From assembly GCA_030950185.1 (NCBI GenBank), contig JAUZRU010000057.1, forward strand, positions 1 to 44,356: DNA of 44,356 nt, given 5' to 3'. The notes beneath the pieces are model-generated. The model did no database searches. It had not been told where the DNA came from and saw nothing but the letters and a program-made list of their open reading frames with translations. The stretch is from Paracoccaceae bacterium. Lineage in GTDB: Bacteria > Pseudomonadota > Alphaproteobacteria > Rhodobacterales > Rhodobacteraceae. The translations under genes were made by a program, and so were the position numbers. Of this stretch, positions 1 to 8,181 are shown one piece after another (the first letter of the stretch is position 1; each line of letters starts with the position of its first letter).

Positions 1-1240
1 CCTTCATGGGGTCGCCTGCGCGCACGTTTTGCAGCAATTCCGGCGCGAAAGAGGGGATTCCCTTCACGCGCAGCATCTCGCCCTCGGTCAGGGTGTCGCC
101 GATGCGCAGCTGCCCGTGATTCGGGATGCCGATGATGTCGCCGGCCCAGGCCTCTTCGGTCAATTCACGGTCGGATGCCAGAAACATCACCGGGTTGGAA
201 ATCGCCATGGGTTTCTTGCTGCGCACATGGGTCAGTTTCATCCCGCGCCTGAAATGGCCGGAACACAGACGCAGAAAGGCCACCCGGTCGCGGTGTTTCG
301 GGTCCATATTGGCCTGTACCTTGAAGACAAAGCCCGCCACCTTGGGTTCGTCAGGCGAAATCTGGCGCGGCTCGGCCGGGCAGGGCTGGGGCGCAGGGCC
401 GAATTCGCCGATGCCCAGCATCAGTTCCTGCACGCCGAATGAATTGATCGCGCTGCCAAACCAGATCGGCGACATGGTGCCGTCATGCACCGCCTGCTGG
501 TCGAATTCCGGCAGCAATCCGCGGGCCATCTCGACCTCGTCGCGCAGTTTTTCCAGCAGGTCGGCGGGAACGTGCTGTTCCAGCTGCGGATCGTCAAGAC
601 CGTTGATCTCGATGGTTTCGGCGACACGGTTCCGGTCGGCGCGGTCCATCAGCAGCAGGCGGTCACGCAGCAGATCATAGCATCCGATGAAATCGCGCCC
701 CATGCCGATGGGCCAGCTTGCCGGGGTCACGTCGATTGCCAGGTTTTCTTGTATTTCATCAATAATATCGAAGGTATCGCGGCTTTCTCGATCCATCTTG
801 TTGCAAAAGGTCAAAATCGGAAGGTCGCGCAGACGGCAGACCTCGAACAGTTTTCGGGTCTGGCTTTCCACGCCCTTGGCCCCGTCGATCACCATCACCG
901 CCGCATCAACCGCGGTCAGGGTGCGGTAGGTGTCTTCGGAAAAATCGGCGTGGCCGGGGGTGTCCACCAGGTTGAACCACCAGTCCTGGAACGGGAACGA
1001 CATGGCCGATGCGGAAACCGAGATCCCGCGCTCCTGCTCCATCTTCATATAGTCCGAGCGCGTGCGCCGGGCCTCGCCCTTGGCGCGCACCTGACCGGCC
1101 ATCTGGATGGCGCCACCATACAGCAGGAACTTTTCCGTCAGCGTCGTCTTGCCGGCATCGGGATGGCTGATGATTGCAAAGGTCCGACGGCGGGCGATTT
1201 CGGGCGGTAGGGCGGGCATGTTGGTGGGGCGATCAAGCAT
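1..1240 (-). CDS. prfC: Peptide chain release factor 3 (3' end outside window)
   Basis: Class II release factor GTPase that recycles RF1/RF2 from the ribosome after termination; cytoplasmic. Translating the minus strand from the ATG at 1240 gives an open frame of 413 codons to the window edge, so about 115 C-terminal residues are missing from the usual ~530. Visible features are the G1 loop SHPDAGKTT near residue 24, the switch/G3 segment DTPGHADFSEDT, the NKMD G4 motif and the RF3 stretch CRLRDLPILTFCNKMDRE. RF3 differs from EF-G by these sequences and by its shorter architecture. A second in-frame ATG at 1219 is possible, but the upstream one gives the common N-terminus ahead of the PEIARRRTFAIISHPDAG segment. 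It is divergent from the exported protein at 1401. Product certain; start fairly sure. Confidence 0.95.
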   Translation of the reverse strand, partial: MLDRPTNMPALPPEIARRRTFAIISHPDAGKTTLTEKFLLYGGAIQMAGQVRAKGEARRTRSDYMKMEQERGISVSASAMSFPFQDWWFNLVDTPGHADFSEDTYRTLTAVDAAVMVIDGAKGVESQTRKLFEVCRLRDLPILTFCNKMDRESRDTFDIIDEIQENLAIDVTPASWPIGMGRDFIGCYDLLRDRLLLMDRADRNRVAETIEINGLDDPQLEQHVPADLLEKLRDEVEMARGLLPEFDQQAVHDGTMSPIWFGSAINSFGVQELMLGIGEFGPAPQPCPAEPRQISPDEPKVAGFVFKVQANMDPKHRDRVAFLRLCSGHFRRGMKLTHVRSKKPMAISNPVMFLASDRELTEEAWAGDIIGIPNHGQLRIGDTLTEGEMLRVKGIPSFAPELLQNVRAGDPMK

Positions 1241-1351
1241 GTCGGGCGATATAGGCGAGGTGCGGGCAAAGGGCAAGCGGTGCGGGGGCCCGGGGCCCTT
1301 CCCGGGGTTGATTTTCATGCCGCGCCAGCGAAACAGGGGTGGGGTGCCTGT

Positions 1352-1368
1352 TAACCATAGCTTGGTTA
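1352..1368. promoter_or_regulatory. 6-bp inverted repeat, possible operator
   Basis: TAACCA and TGGTTA form perfect 6-base arms around a 5-base centre, 33 bases upstream of the TTG start at 1401 and in the 160-base divergent gap with prfC. The position suits an operator or promoter element of the downstream gene. No regulator can be assigned, and a chance palindrome is possible. Confidence 0.3.
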
Positions 1369-1400
1369 TCTGCTTGTGATTTCCCGCTTCAGGAGTACGC

Positions 1401-2591
1401 TTGAGCATAACTCCAAGGGATTCGGGTGGCTGGTTCATGGTTGGTCTTGCAAGACGCCTTCCTTTCGTCGTGACTGCGGCATTGCTTGCTTCTCCCGTTT
1501 TTGCCGGCGTGTCGGTTGCATCCTGTGGATCCTGCAGCCAGTTTTCGGTTCTTTCCAGATTGGCCGTAACGCGCGGGTTGATCCGCAATGGCGCAATCCC
1601 CGAGTTGCGCAAGGCGGTGCGGTTCCGCGTCAGGACGGGCAGTTCATGTGATCCGGTCGAGGCCCGGCGGATGCGCAAGAGATACGATGATCTTGCCGAC
1701 AGGCTTTTCCAAAGGGCCATTAAGCTGGGCCAAAATGTTGGCGACTGCCCGGTGATTTGTGCCGCGGTCATGCGTGAGCCGGCTTTTCGCGGCTATGCAA
1801 GATTGCTCAGGGCGCAACGTGGATATCTTGACCGGCTTGGCAACGCGCTGCTGACGGCTTCGCGCGCTTTTACGGTTGACGGGGAAAAGACGGCGGTCCT
1901 GCGTCCGGTTTCGGTATTGCACAAGCAACTGGACGCACCGGCCCAACGGGCCCTTGAAGTTTTCAAAGAGGGTCTCAGGGCATTGTCGGGTGCCAGGCCA
2001 AGGGTCGCGCCACCTCGGGAATGGATGCAGATTGGTGACCAGATAGAAAATATTGGGCGCACGCTGGCGGTCATGGTTCGTCTGAAATTGCTCGAACCCG
2101 CTGCGGCCGAACCAGCAGCGGCACTTGTTCGTGCCGGCAATGCATTGGTTCGGCTTGGTCCCGAAATCTCGGCCGCAACGGCGGCCGGCGACGGTCAGCA
2201 TGGCATGATCGCCAGATTTCTGGTGGCCAGGATGGTTGGGGCAGCGGGGGATCTTGTCTTTGGCCTTGAAAGTCTGCGGCTCAGCGCGGGCCAGGAAACA
2301 AACGGCAAGGCGGCGGTTCTGGTGGGAGAATCCCGGCAAGAGGCCGGGGCTGCCCGCTGTCTGGGCGCCCTGACGCGTGCAGTATCGAACGCAGGCGAGG
2401 GGCTGTCATTCCAGCTTGAGCAGCTGGATCAGTGTGGCACCACGGATTACGCCTCGACGGCACCGGAAAAGGAAGGTGAAACAGCCCGAATGTCGCCCGC
2501 GCGTTTCAGGTTGTACGAGCGCGCAGCGACCAGCGCCTTTGACAGGCTGAACCGGTCAATCTGTGCATCGCAACAGGCCCTGGAGCAGTGA
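1401..2591 (+). CDS. Exported protein of unknown function
   Basis: I do not recognise this 396-residue protein. A Sec signal peptide is visible: a basic segment (GLARR) followed by a hydrophobic stretch ending near VFAGVSVASC. The mature part is alpha-helical-looking and rich in Ala, Leu and Arg, with scattered cysteines (CGSC just after the signal, then single Cys later), which suits an oxidised periplasmic protein. A lipobox-like reading (VSVASC) is possible but weak. I chose TTG 1401 because AGGAG at 1391-1395 lies 5 bases upstream; ATG 1437 would give a tighter signal peptide but has only a poor ribosome site. The 3' end overlaps the convergent SDR gene by 36 bases. Codon use and GC look slightly less extreme than in the neighbours. 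Function unknown. Confidence 0.75.
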   Translation: MSITPRDSGGWFMVGLARRLPFVVTAALLASPVFAGVSVASCGSCSQFSVLSRLAVTRGLIRNGAIPELRKAVRFRVRTGSSCDPVEARRMRKRYDDLADRLFQRAIKLGQNVGDCPVICAAVMREPAFRGYARLLRAQRGYLDRLGNALLTASRAFTVDGEKTAVLRPVSVLHKQLDAPAQRALEVFKEGLRALSGARPRVAPPREWMQIGDQIENIGRTLAVMVRLKLLEPAAAEPAAALVRAGNALVRLGPEISAATAAGDGQHGMIARFLVARMVGAAGDLVFGLESLRLSAGQETNGKAAVLVGESRQEAGAARCLGALTRAVSNAGEGLSFQLEQLDQCGTTDYASTAPEKEGETARMSPARFRLYERAATSAFDRLNRSICASQQALEQ

Positions 2592-3233
2592 GTCGATCAT
2601 GCGGCACGCTTCGTCGCGCGGCGGTGTCAGTGCCTTGCGGTCTTCGCCAGGGAAGAATCTGCCGCGCAGGGCAGTCGGCATCGGTTTCGGGGCGAAGGTT
2701 GTGACACGCGGGCCGGTATTGGCGGTTTCAGCCGCCCAGCTGGCCCAGATGGCCTGTTGCGCGGCCTTCGATGCCCCATAGGCGGCAAAGAACTTGCGCC
2801 CGGCGGTGTTGCTGTCAACGGGCAGCACGGCCAGCCCATCGTCGGCCGCCTTGAGCAGCGGTTCGATCATGGTGATGATGCGTTGGGTCGCGCGGATGTT
2901 GATTGCCAGATCCTTGTCAAGGTCGCCTTCGGGAACATGGGCAACCGGCGACAGGGGGCTTGCGTGAATGGCGCAATGCACCAGCAGATCGACCTTTCCC
3001 CAGCGTTCATAGATCGACAGCCCCATATGTTGCAGGCCCTGTTCATCGGTGATGTCCAGCGGCACCAGCGTGGCACTGCCGCCCCGGGCCTTGATCCGGT
3101 CATCCAGATCCTCAAGCCCACCGGTGGTGCGGGCAATGGCGATCACATGCCAGCCGCGCGCGCCAAGCTCTTCGGCGGTGGCGGCCCCAAACCCGCGCGA
3201 GGCACCGGTGACGAGGGCGATCTTTTCACTCAT
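2556..3233 (-). CDS. SDR-family short-chain dehydrogenase, atypical
   Basis: A 225-residue Rossmann-fold protein of the short-chain dehydrogenase/reductase superfamily. The N-terminal dinucleotide motif TGASRGFG (residues 9-16) and the YGASK catalytic Tyr/Lys motif (near residue 154) are present, with a Ser in DSNTAG upstream of the Tyr. The structural NNAG motif that normally follows beta-4 is replaced by HCAIHAS, and the protein is shorter than the usual ~250 residues. Its start overlaps the purF stop by 8 bases (ATGAGTGA), so it is translationally coupled to purF and is the last gene of the cvpA-purF operon. An SDR after purF is familiar in Rhodobacteraceae; its substrate is unknown. Its 3' end overlaps the convergent exported-protein gene by 36 bases. 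Confidence 0.85.
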   Translation of the reverse strand: MSEKIALVTGASRGFGAATAEELGARGWHVIAIARTTGGLEDLDDRIKARGGSATLVPLDITDEQGLQHMGLSIYERWGKVDLLVHCAIHASPLSPVAHVPEGDLDKDLAINIRATQRIITMIEPLLKAADDGLAVLPVDSNTAGRKFFAAYGASKAAQQAIWASWAAETANTGPRVTTFAPKPMPTALRGRFFPGEDRKALTPPRDEACRMIDSLLQGLLRCTD

Positions 3234-4701
3234 TGTGCACCTTCATTTCAAAGCCCTTTTCCAGCATGTCGCGCGGCCTGACCGGATAGTCGCCCGAAAA
3301 ACAGGCATCGCAGAATTGCGGGCGGCTGTCGTCGCGCCCCTGTTCGGCCCCGCAGGCGCGATACAACCCGTCAAGCGAGACAAATCTCAGGCTGTCCACG
3401 GCCAGATGCTTGCGCATTTCTTCCTCGGTCATCGAGGCGGCCAGCAGCTTGTCGCGCTCGGGCGTGTCCACGCCATAGAAACAGGGCCACATTGTCGGGG
3501 GCGAAGCAATACGGAAATGCACCTCGCGCGCGCCGGCATCAAGGATCATCTCCTTGATCTTGCGGCTGGTCGTGCCGCGCACCACGCTGTCATCGACCAG
3601 CACGACCCGCTTGCCCCGGATCAGGGCGCGGTTGACGTTCAGTTTCAGCCGCACGCCCATGTTGCGGATCTGTTCGGTTGGCTCGATGAAGGTGCGGCCC
3701 ATATACTGGTTGCGGATGATCCCCATGCCATAGGGGATGCCACTTTCGGCGGCGTATCCGATGGCCGCCGGCGTGCCGCTGTCGGGCACGGGGCAGACGA
3801 GATCGGCCTCGACCGGGGCCTCGCGGGCCAGCTCGATTCCGATGGCGCGGCGGGTTTCATAGACCGAACGCCCGCCCAGAATGCTGTCGGGGCGCGAGAA
3901 ATAGACATGTTCAAAGATGCAGGGCCGCGGCGCACGCGGATCAAAGGGGTGAAAGCTTTCGACGCCCTCTCTGGTGATGACCACCATTTCGCCGGGCTCG
4001 ATCTCGCGCAGGAATTCGGCGCCGATGATGTCCAGCGCGCAGGTTTCCGAGCTCAGCACCCAGCCCGCCCCCAGCTTGCCCAGCATCAGCGGCCTCACGC
4101 CCAGCGGGTCGCGCACGCCGATCAGCTTGCTGCGCGTCATGGCGACGATGGAAAAGGCGCCCTCGACCCGGCGCAGCGCGTCCTTGAGGCGCTCGCCGAT
4201 GGTTTCCTGGATCGAGCGCGCCATCAGGTGGATGATGCATTCGCTGTCGGAACTGGACTGAAAGATCGAGCCATGCGCAATCAGCTCGCGCCGCAGCGCC
4301 ACCGCGTTGGTGATGTTGCCGTTATGGGCAATGGCACAGCCGCCCATGGAAAATTCGCCAAAAAAGGGCTGCACATCCCGGATCGCCGTCTGCCCCTTGT
4401 TGCCGGCAGTGGAATAGCGCACATGCCCGATGGCAATCTCGCCGGGCAGGGTTTCCATCAGGTCGGCCTTGGTGAAGTTGTCGCGCACATAACCAAACCG
4501 GCGGACCGAGTTGAAACCGGTTTCAGGGGCGTAGGAAACGATGCCGCCTGCCTCTTGTCCGCGATGTTGCAGGGCGTGCAGGCCAAGTGCCACGAAATTT
4601 GCCGCATCCGACAGACCTACGACGCCAAAGACGCCACATTCTTCGTGCAGCCTGTCGCTGTCAAATGGATGGGAAAGGAAGGGTTTCATCAGGTCACGCA
4701 T
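3226..4701 (-). CDS. purF: Amidophosphoribosyltransferase
   Basis: Catalyses the first committed step of purine synthesis, PRPP + glutamine to 5-phosphoribosylamine. The catalytic cysteine of the N-terminal Ntn-hydrolase domain lies in EECGVFGVVG and is exposed by removal of a short propeptide (21 residues from this start). The C-terminal PRTase domain shows the PRPP loop VVLVDDSVVRGTTS. Cysteines in RPCIFEHV, MWPCFYGV and QFCDACFSG match the pattern of the Fe-S-containing, Bacillus-type enzymes. Alternative starts are ATG 4689 (four residues shorter) and ATG 4758; the latter would add an unlikely 19-residue extension. It lies 91 bases downstream of cvpA and overlaps the SDR gene by 8 bases. 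Product certain; start not fixed by a clear ribosome site. Confidence 0.95.
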   Translation of the reverse strand: MRDLMKPFLSHPFDSDRLHEECGVFGVVGLSDAANFVALGLHALQHRGQEAGGIVSYAPETGFNSVRRFGYVRDNFTKADLMETLPGEIAIGHVRYSTAGNKGQTAIRDVQPFFGEFSMGGCAIAHNGNITNAVALRRELIAHGSIFQSSSDSECIIHLMARSIQETIGERLKDALRRVEGAFSIVAMTRSKLIGVRDPLGVRPLMLGKLGAGWVLSSETCALDIIGAEFLREIEPGEMVVITREGVESFHPFDPRAPRPCIFEHVYFSRPDSILGGRSVYETRRAIGIELAREAPVEADLVCPVPDSGTPAAIGYAAESGIPYGMGIIRNQYMGRTFIEPTEQIRNMGVRLKLNVNRALIRGKRVVLVDDSVVRGTTSRKIKEMILDAGAREVHFRIASPPTMWPCFYGVDTPERDKLLAASMTEEEMRKHLAVDSLRFVSLDGLYRACGAEQGRDDSRPQFCDACFSGDYPVRPRDMLEKGFEMKVHNE

Positions 4702-4792
4702 GGTTTGTCGGGTCCCAGGCAGCCGCGTTTGGCACCCTCTTAATTCGGCCTGAAGCAAGAGTCACCCGGGGACGGACAATTTGGCGCGGGTT

Positions 4793-5398
4793 TCAGGCCC
4801 CCGAGCCGGGAACGACGACTTTTGGCCCGCCGCCGGTGGTGGGCGTGACGCATTTCTGGGTCAGCTCCTGGTAACGGCTGGTGATCCATTCGGGCATGTG
4901 CGTCGGAATCTGCTGGGTGATCGGTTCCCGGGTCTGCAGGAACAGCGCAGCCGAGCGCGAATCGTTGATTACAGGGATATCCTGTGGCGATACCACGAAA
5001 TTGTAGAAGGCAAAGAATGCGACCGCGACCAGAACGACCCCGCGCAGGATTCCGAACAGAAAGCCCAGACCACTGTCAAACCCTGCCAGCGCAGATTTCT
5101 GGACCATGCTTGAAAACAGCGGGGTGAAGACCGAAAAGATGATCAGCGCCACGCCGAACACGGCGATGAAAGAGGCGATCATCGACAGCTCGCACGAGTT
5201 GCGCAGAAATTCGCCAACGACGGGGATTTCCTTGATCAGAGGTTCGGCCTGACCGGCAAAGGGAAAGGCGATGGCCGCTGCGGCAATCCAGCTGACGATG
5301 GTCAGGACTTCACGAATGAACCCGCGCGAATAGGCCAGTAAGGCCGATATCAGGATAATCCCGGCAACACCGGCATCGACAATCGTAAACCCTTGCAT
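4793..5398 (-). CDS. cvpA: CvpA-family membrane protein
   Basis: A 201-residue inner-membrane protein of the CvpA (colicin V production) family. Four hydrophobic segments are visible: roughly residues 7-25, 31-48, 72-93 and 108-128. The family signature GFDSGLGFLFGILRG lies before the last of them. The C-terminal tail is hydrophilic and ends in a Gly/Pro/Val-rich stretch. Family members are linked to envelope integrity and to colicin V export, but the molecular role is not settled. It sits between radA (38 bases upstream) and purF, and cvpA-purF linkage is widely conserved, which supports the call. Confidence 0.9.
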   Translation of the reverse strand: MQGFTIVDAGVAGIILISALLAYSRGFIREVLTIVSWIAAAAIAFPFAGQAEPLIKEIPVVGEFLRNSCELSMIASFIAVFGVALIIFSVFTPLFSSMVQKSALAGFDSGLGFLFGILRGVVLVAVAFFAFYNFVVSPQDIPVINDSRSAALFLQTREPITQQIPTHMPEWITSRYQELTQKCVTPTTGGGPKVVVPGSGA

Positions 5399-5436
5399 GC
5401 AGTCCCTGTCCCTAGGTTCCCAGGCTGTTTGCCCTG

Positions 5437-6804
5437 TTATTTTCTGGTATTCCCGAAAATCTCTATAATGAAATCCTCAAGATCCGAAAGTTTTTTAACC
5501 GTAAATCCATCGGATGACACGGATTTTATTGACGCCGGCGCAATGGCGGCACGAAATCCCAGCTTGGTTGCCTCTTTCAGGCGAGATTCCGCCTGCGTGA
5601 TCGGCCGCAGGGCGCCTGACAGGCTGATTTCTCCAAACACGACCGTGCGCGCGTCCAGTGGCTTTTGCTCGCGCGCCGACATCAAGGCCGCCGCCACCGC
5701 CAGATCGGCAGCCGGTTCGGATATGCGCATGCCGCCGGCGATGTTCAGATAGACGTCCATGCCGGCAAAAGCGATGCCGCAGCGTGCCTCGAGCACGGCC
5801 AGCACCATCGCCAGGCGCCCGTTGTCCCAGCCCACCACATTGCGCCGGGGCGTGGCCAGCGGGCTGGGCGCCACCAGCGCCTGGATTTCCACCAGCACCG
5901 GGCGCGTGCCCTCGATGCCGGCAAAGACCACCGAACCGGGGGCGGGTTTCTCGCGTTCCGACATGAACAGGGCCGAGGGGTTGGTGACCTGTTCCAGCCC
6001 GCGGCCCGTCATCTCGAACACGCCGATCTCGTCGGCGGGGCCGAAACGGTTCTTGACCGCGCGCAGGATGCGGAACTGGTGGCCGCGTTCGCCCTCGAAA
6101 TACAGCACGGTATCGACCATGTGTTCGACCACACGCGGCCCGGCAATCTGGCCCTCTTTGGTGACGTGACCCACCAGCACGACCGAAATGCCGCGCCGCT
6201 TGGCGAATGCGGTCAGCTCGTGGGCGGCGGCGCGCACCTGGCTGACCGATCCGGGCGCGCTTTCGACATGGTCGGCCCACATGGTCTGGATCGAATCGAT
6301 GATGACGAAATCGGGTTTTTCCTGATCCAGCGTCGTCAGGATGTCGCGCAGATTGGTTTCGGCAGCCAGCTGCACCGGCGCGTCGGTCAGCTTCAGGCGG
6401 TCGGCGCGCATGCGGATCTGGCTGGCGGCCTCTTCGCCGGAAACATAGATCACCTTAAGCCCCTTGCGCGCAAAGGCGGCGGCGGCCTGCAACAGCAGGG
6501 TGGATTTGCCGATCCCCGGATCGCCCCCCACAAGAATGGCCGAGCCCGGCACCAACCCGCCGCCAAGCACACGGTCGAATTCATCCATGCCGCACAGGGT
6601 GCGTTGCAGCGGGGCATCCCTTGTTTTCAGATCCGACAGTGCCATCCTTTGGCCCCGCGCAGCCCCCAGCGATTTTTTCGCAGGCCCTGCCGACAGTGCC
6701 TTTTCTTCCGAAATGGTGTTCCAGGCACCGCAATCATCGCAGCGCCCGGCCCATTTCTTGTGCACCGCCCCGCAGGCCGAACAGACGAAACTGGTCTTAG
6801 CCAT
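5437..6804 (-). CDS. radA: DNA repair protein RadA/Sms
   Basis: RecA-related ATPase and branch-migration helicase that processes recombination intermediates. The 455 residues match the family length. Domains in order are an N-terminal C4 zinc finger (C8, C11, C22, C25), a RecA-like core with Walker A GGDPGIGKS (93-101) and the KNRFG motif (251-255) that defines RadA, then a C-terminal Lon-protease-like domain (roughly 290-440) that lacks a proteolytic role in this family. The start codon overlaps the stop of the upstream pqiA-like gene by 8 bases (ATGGCTAA), so the two are coupled. cvpA follows after 38 bases. RadA could assist recombination of DNA delivered by the GTA encoded in this window, but that is inference only. 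Confidence 0.97.
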   Translation of the reverse strand: MAKTSFVCSACGAVHKKWAGRCDDCGAWNTISEEKALSAGPAKKSLGAARGQRMALSDLKTRDAPLQRTLCGMDEFDRVLGGGLVPGSAILVGGDPGIGKSTLLLQAAAAFARKGLKVIYVSGEEAASQIRMRADRLKLTDAPVQLAAETNLRDILTTLDQEKPDFVIIDSIQTMWADHVESAPGSVSQVRAAAHELTAFAKRRGISVVLVGHVTKEGQIAGPRVVEHMVDTVLYFEGERGHQFRILRAVKNRFGPADEIGVFEMTGRGLEQVTNPSALFMSEREKPAPGSVVFAGIEGTRPVLVEIQALVAPSPLATPRRNVVGWDNGRLAMVLAVLEARCGIAFAGMDVYLNIAGGMRISEPAADLAVAAALMSAREQKPLDARTVVFGEISLSGALRPITQAESRLKEATKLGFRAAIAPASIKSVSSDGFTVKKLSDLEDFIIEIFGNTRK

Positions 6805-7255
6805 TTTTCTGCATCCTTGCCGTGAGGGACGAGATCACCAGCGAGGCCACAACGCACCCGGTGAACAGATACAGCCCCCAGGCGGTTTCGACGCGCCCCT
6901 GAACCCCGGCCACCTTGATGCCGGTATAAAGCACGATGTAAAGCGCGATCACGAAGATATCGGCCATGGCCAGCTTGCCGATGAAGGTCAGCGGGGCCAT
7001 CAGCCGCGCGCTCAGCAGGTCGAAATGGATCAGCGCCAGCCCGATGATCTTGATATAGGGGGCGAAGATCGCAAAGAACGTCATCAAGAGCGCCAGATAG
7101 ACGTCATGCTGCCAGATCCCCTGAAGCGCGGTGATGATCGAGTTTTCGCTGAGGCTGAGAAAGGGCAGCAGCCCCGATTTGAGGATCGGCGCGAACCAGG
7201 CGACAGGAAAAAGTGCCAGGAGCGACAGGTTGGCGATGATCAGGGCAAGGCGCAT
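6797..7255 (-). CDS. Paraquat-inducible protein A (PqiA-like) membrane protein
   Basis: A 152-residue integral membrane protein resembling a single PqiA domain, with about four hydrophobic segments (roughly residues 3-20, 37-70, 85-105 and 120-145). PqiA proteins belong to envelope lipid-transport systems that act with MCE proteins; no MCE-domain gene (pqiB or mlaD type) is seen beside it. The ATG at 7255 was chosen because the longer open frame upstream runs through a dispersed repeat (7351-7410) and adds a Pro/Gly/Arg-rich stretch unlike the family. It overlaps radA by 8 bases. Confident in the family, moderate in the start. Confidence 0.8.
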   Translation of the reverse strand: MRLALIIANLSLLALFPVAWFAPILKSGLLPFLSLSENSIITALQGIWQHDVYLALLMTFFAIFAPYIKIIGLALIHFDLLSARLMAPLTFIGKLAMADIFVIALYIVLYTGIKVAGVQGRVETAWGLYLFTGCVVASLVISSLTARMQKNG

Positions 7256-7350
7256 AGATGTTTCATCCGGTTGCGAGCGGCCCAGAACAGATAGACGATT
7301 GTCGCGAGCCAGGCCAGAGTTTCTGCGGCCTTGGCGGAAGGGCGCGCACA

Positions 7351-7410
7351 GGGGGGGCGCTGCCCCCGTCGCTGGCGCGACTCCCCCAGAGTATTTGGGC
7401 AAAGAAGAAG
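7351..7410 (-). repeat. Dispersed Rhodobacteraceae intergenic repeat, copy A
   Basis: This stretch contains the palindromic unit GGGGGCGCTGCCCCC followed about 20 bases later by AGTATTTGGGCAAAGAAGAA. The same arrangement recurs in opposite orientation at 19949-20007, and a divergent inverted pair lies at 13539-13640. It sits in the gap between mlaF and pqiA. The GC-rich hairpin followed by a purine-rich tail suggests an mRNA-stabilising or terminator-like repeat rather than a gene. The strand is arbitrary. Confidence 0.75.
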
Positions 7411-7422
7411 ATGGCGAGGGGT

Positions 7423-8181
7423 TTATCGCACCGCCTCGATCGGGCCTTCGGCGCGGGCGTTGATGAATTGGTCGAGATAAGGGTCGCCGGAATCGTCCAT
7501 CTGGCCGACCGGGCCGGTCCAGCGGATCTTGCCGTCATGCAGCATGGCAACCTGGTCGGCGATGGCGCGCACGCTGCTCATGTCGTGGGTGATGGTCATG
7601 GCGGTGGCGCCCATCTCGGTGACGATTTCGCGGATCAACTTGTTGATGACGCCCGACATGATCGGGTCCAGCCCGGTCGTGGGCTCGTCGAAAAAGATGA
7701 TTTCAGGATCGGCGGCGATGGCGCGGGCCAGGCCGACGCGTTTCTGCATGCCGCCGGACAGCTCGGCCGGGTAGAGGTCGGCGACCCGTTCCTTCAGCCC
7801 CACGCGGCGCAGTTTCTCGATGGCGATGGCGCGGGCCTCGTCGCGGGGGCGCTTGAGCTTGCCGCGCAGCAGGCGGAAGGCCACGTTCTGCCACACCGTC
7901 ATGCTGTCAAACAGCGCGCCGCCTTGAAACAGCATGCCGAAGCGCGCCAGAAAGGCATCGCGGTCGCCCTGTTCGGCGGGCCTGCCTTCGACCAGTATCT
8001 GGCCCTTGTCCGGTGTCAGAAGGCCCAGCACACATTTCAGCAGAACCGACTTGCCGGTGCCCGAGCCGCCGATGATGACCATGCTTTCGCCCCTGTTCAC
8101 CCGCAGGTCGATGCCGCGCAGAACGTGGTTGTCGCCGAACGACTTGTACAGGTTGCGAAATTCGATCATCGGCGGGGTCAT
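7423..8181 (-). CDS. mlaF: Mla-type ABC transporter ATP-binding protein
   Basis: ATPase of the MlaFE-type phospholipid transporter that maintains outer-membrane lipid asymmetry; cytoplasmic face of the inner membrane. The 252 residues carry Walker A GGSGTGKS (38-45), a Q-loop (LFQGGALFDSMTVWQNV, the characteristic Mla/Ttg2A form), the signature LSGGMQKR (141-148) and Walker B IIFFDEPTTG. The start overlaps the mlaE stop by 4 bases (ATGA). No mlaD, mlaC or mlaB gene follows; instead a dispersed repeat and a pqiA-like gene come next. Confidence 0.93.
   Translation of the reverse strand: MTPPMIEFRNLYKSFGDNHVLRGIDLRVNRGESMVIIGGSGTGKSVLLKCVLGLLTPDKGQILVEGRPAEQGDRDAFLARFGMLFQGGALFDSMTVWQNVAFRLLRGKLKRPRDEARAIAIEKLRRVGLKERVADLYPAELSGGMQKRVGLARAIAADPEIIFFDEPTTGLDPIMSGVINKLIREIVTEMGATAMTITHDMSSVRAIADQVAMLHDGKIRWTGPVGQMDDSGDPYLDQFINARAEGPIEAVR

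Noticed and set aside
3049-4743. 564-codon open frame on the plus strand
   Set aside because: Antisense to purF, whose motifs are unmistakable. The frame is a shadow produced by codon bias.
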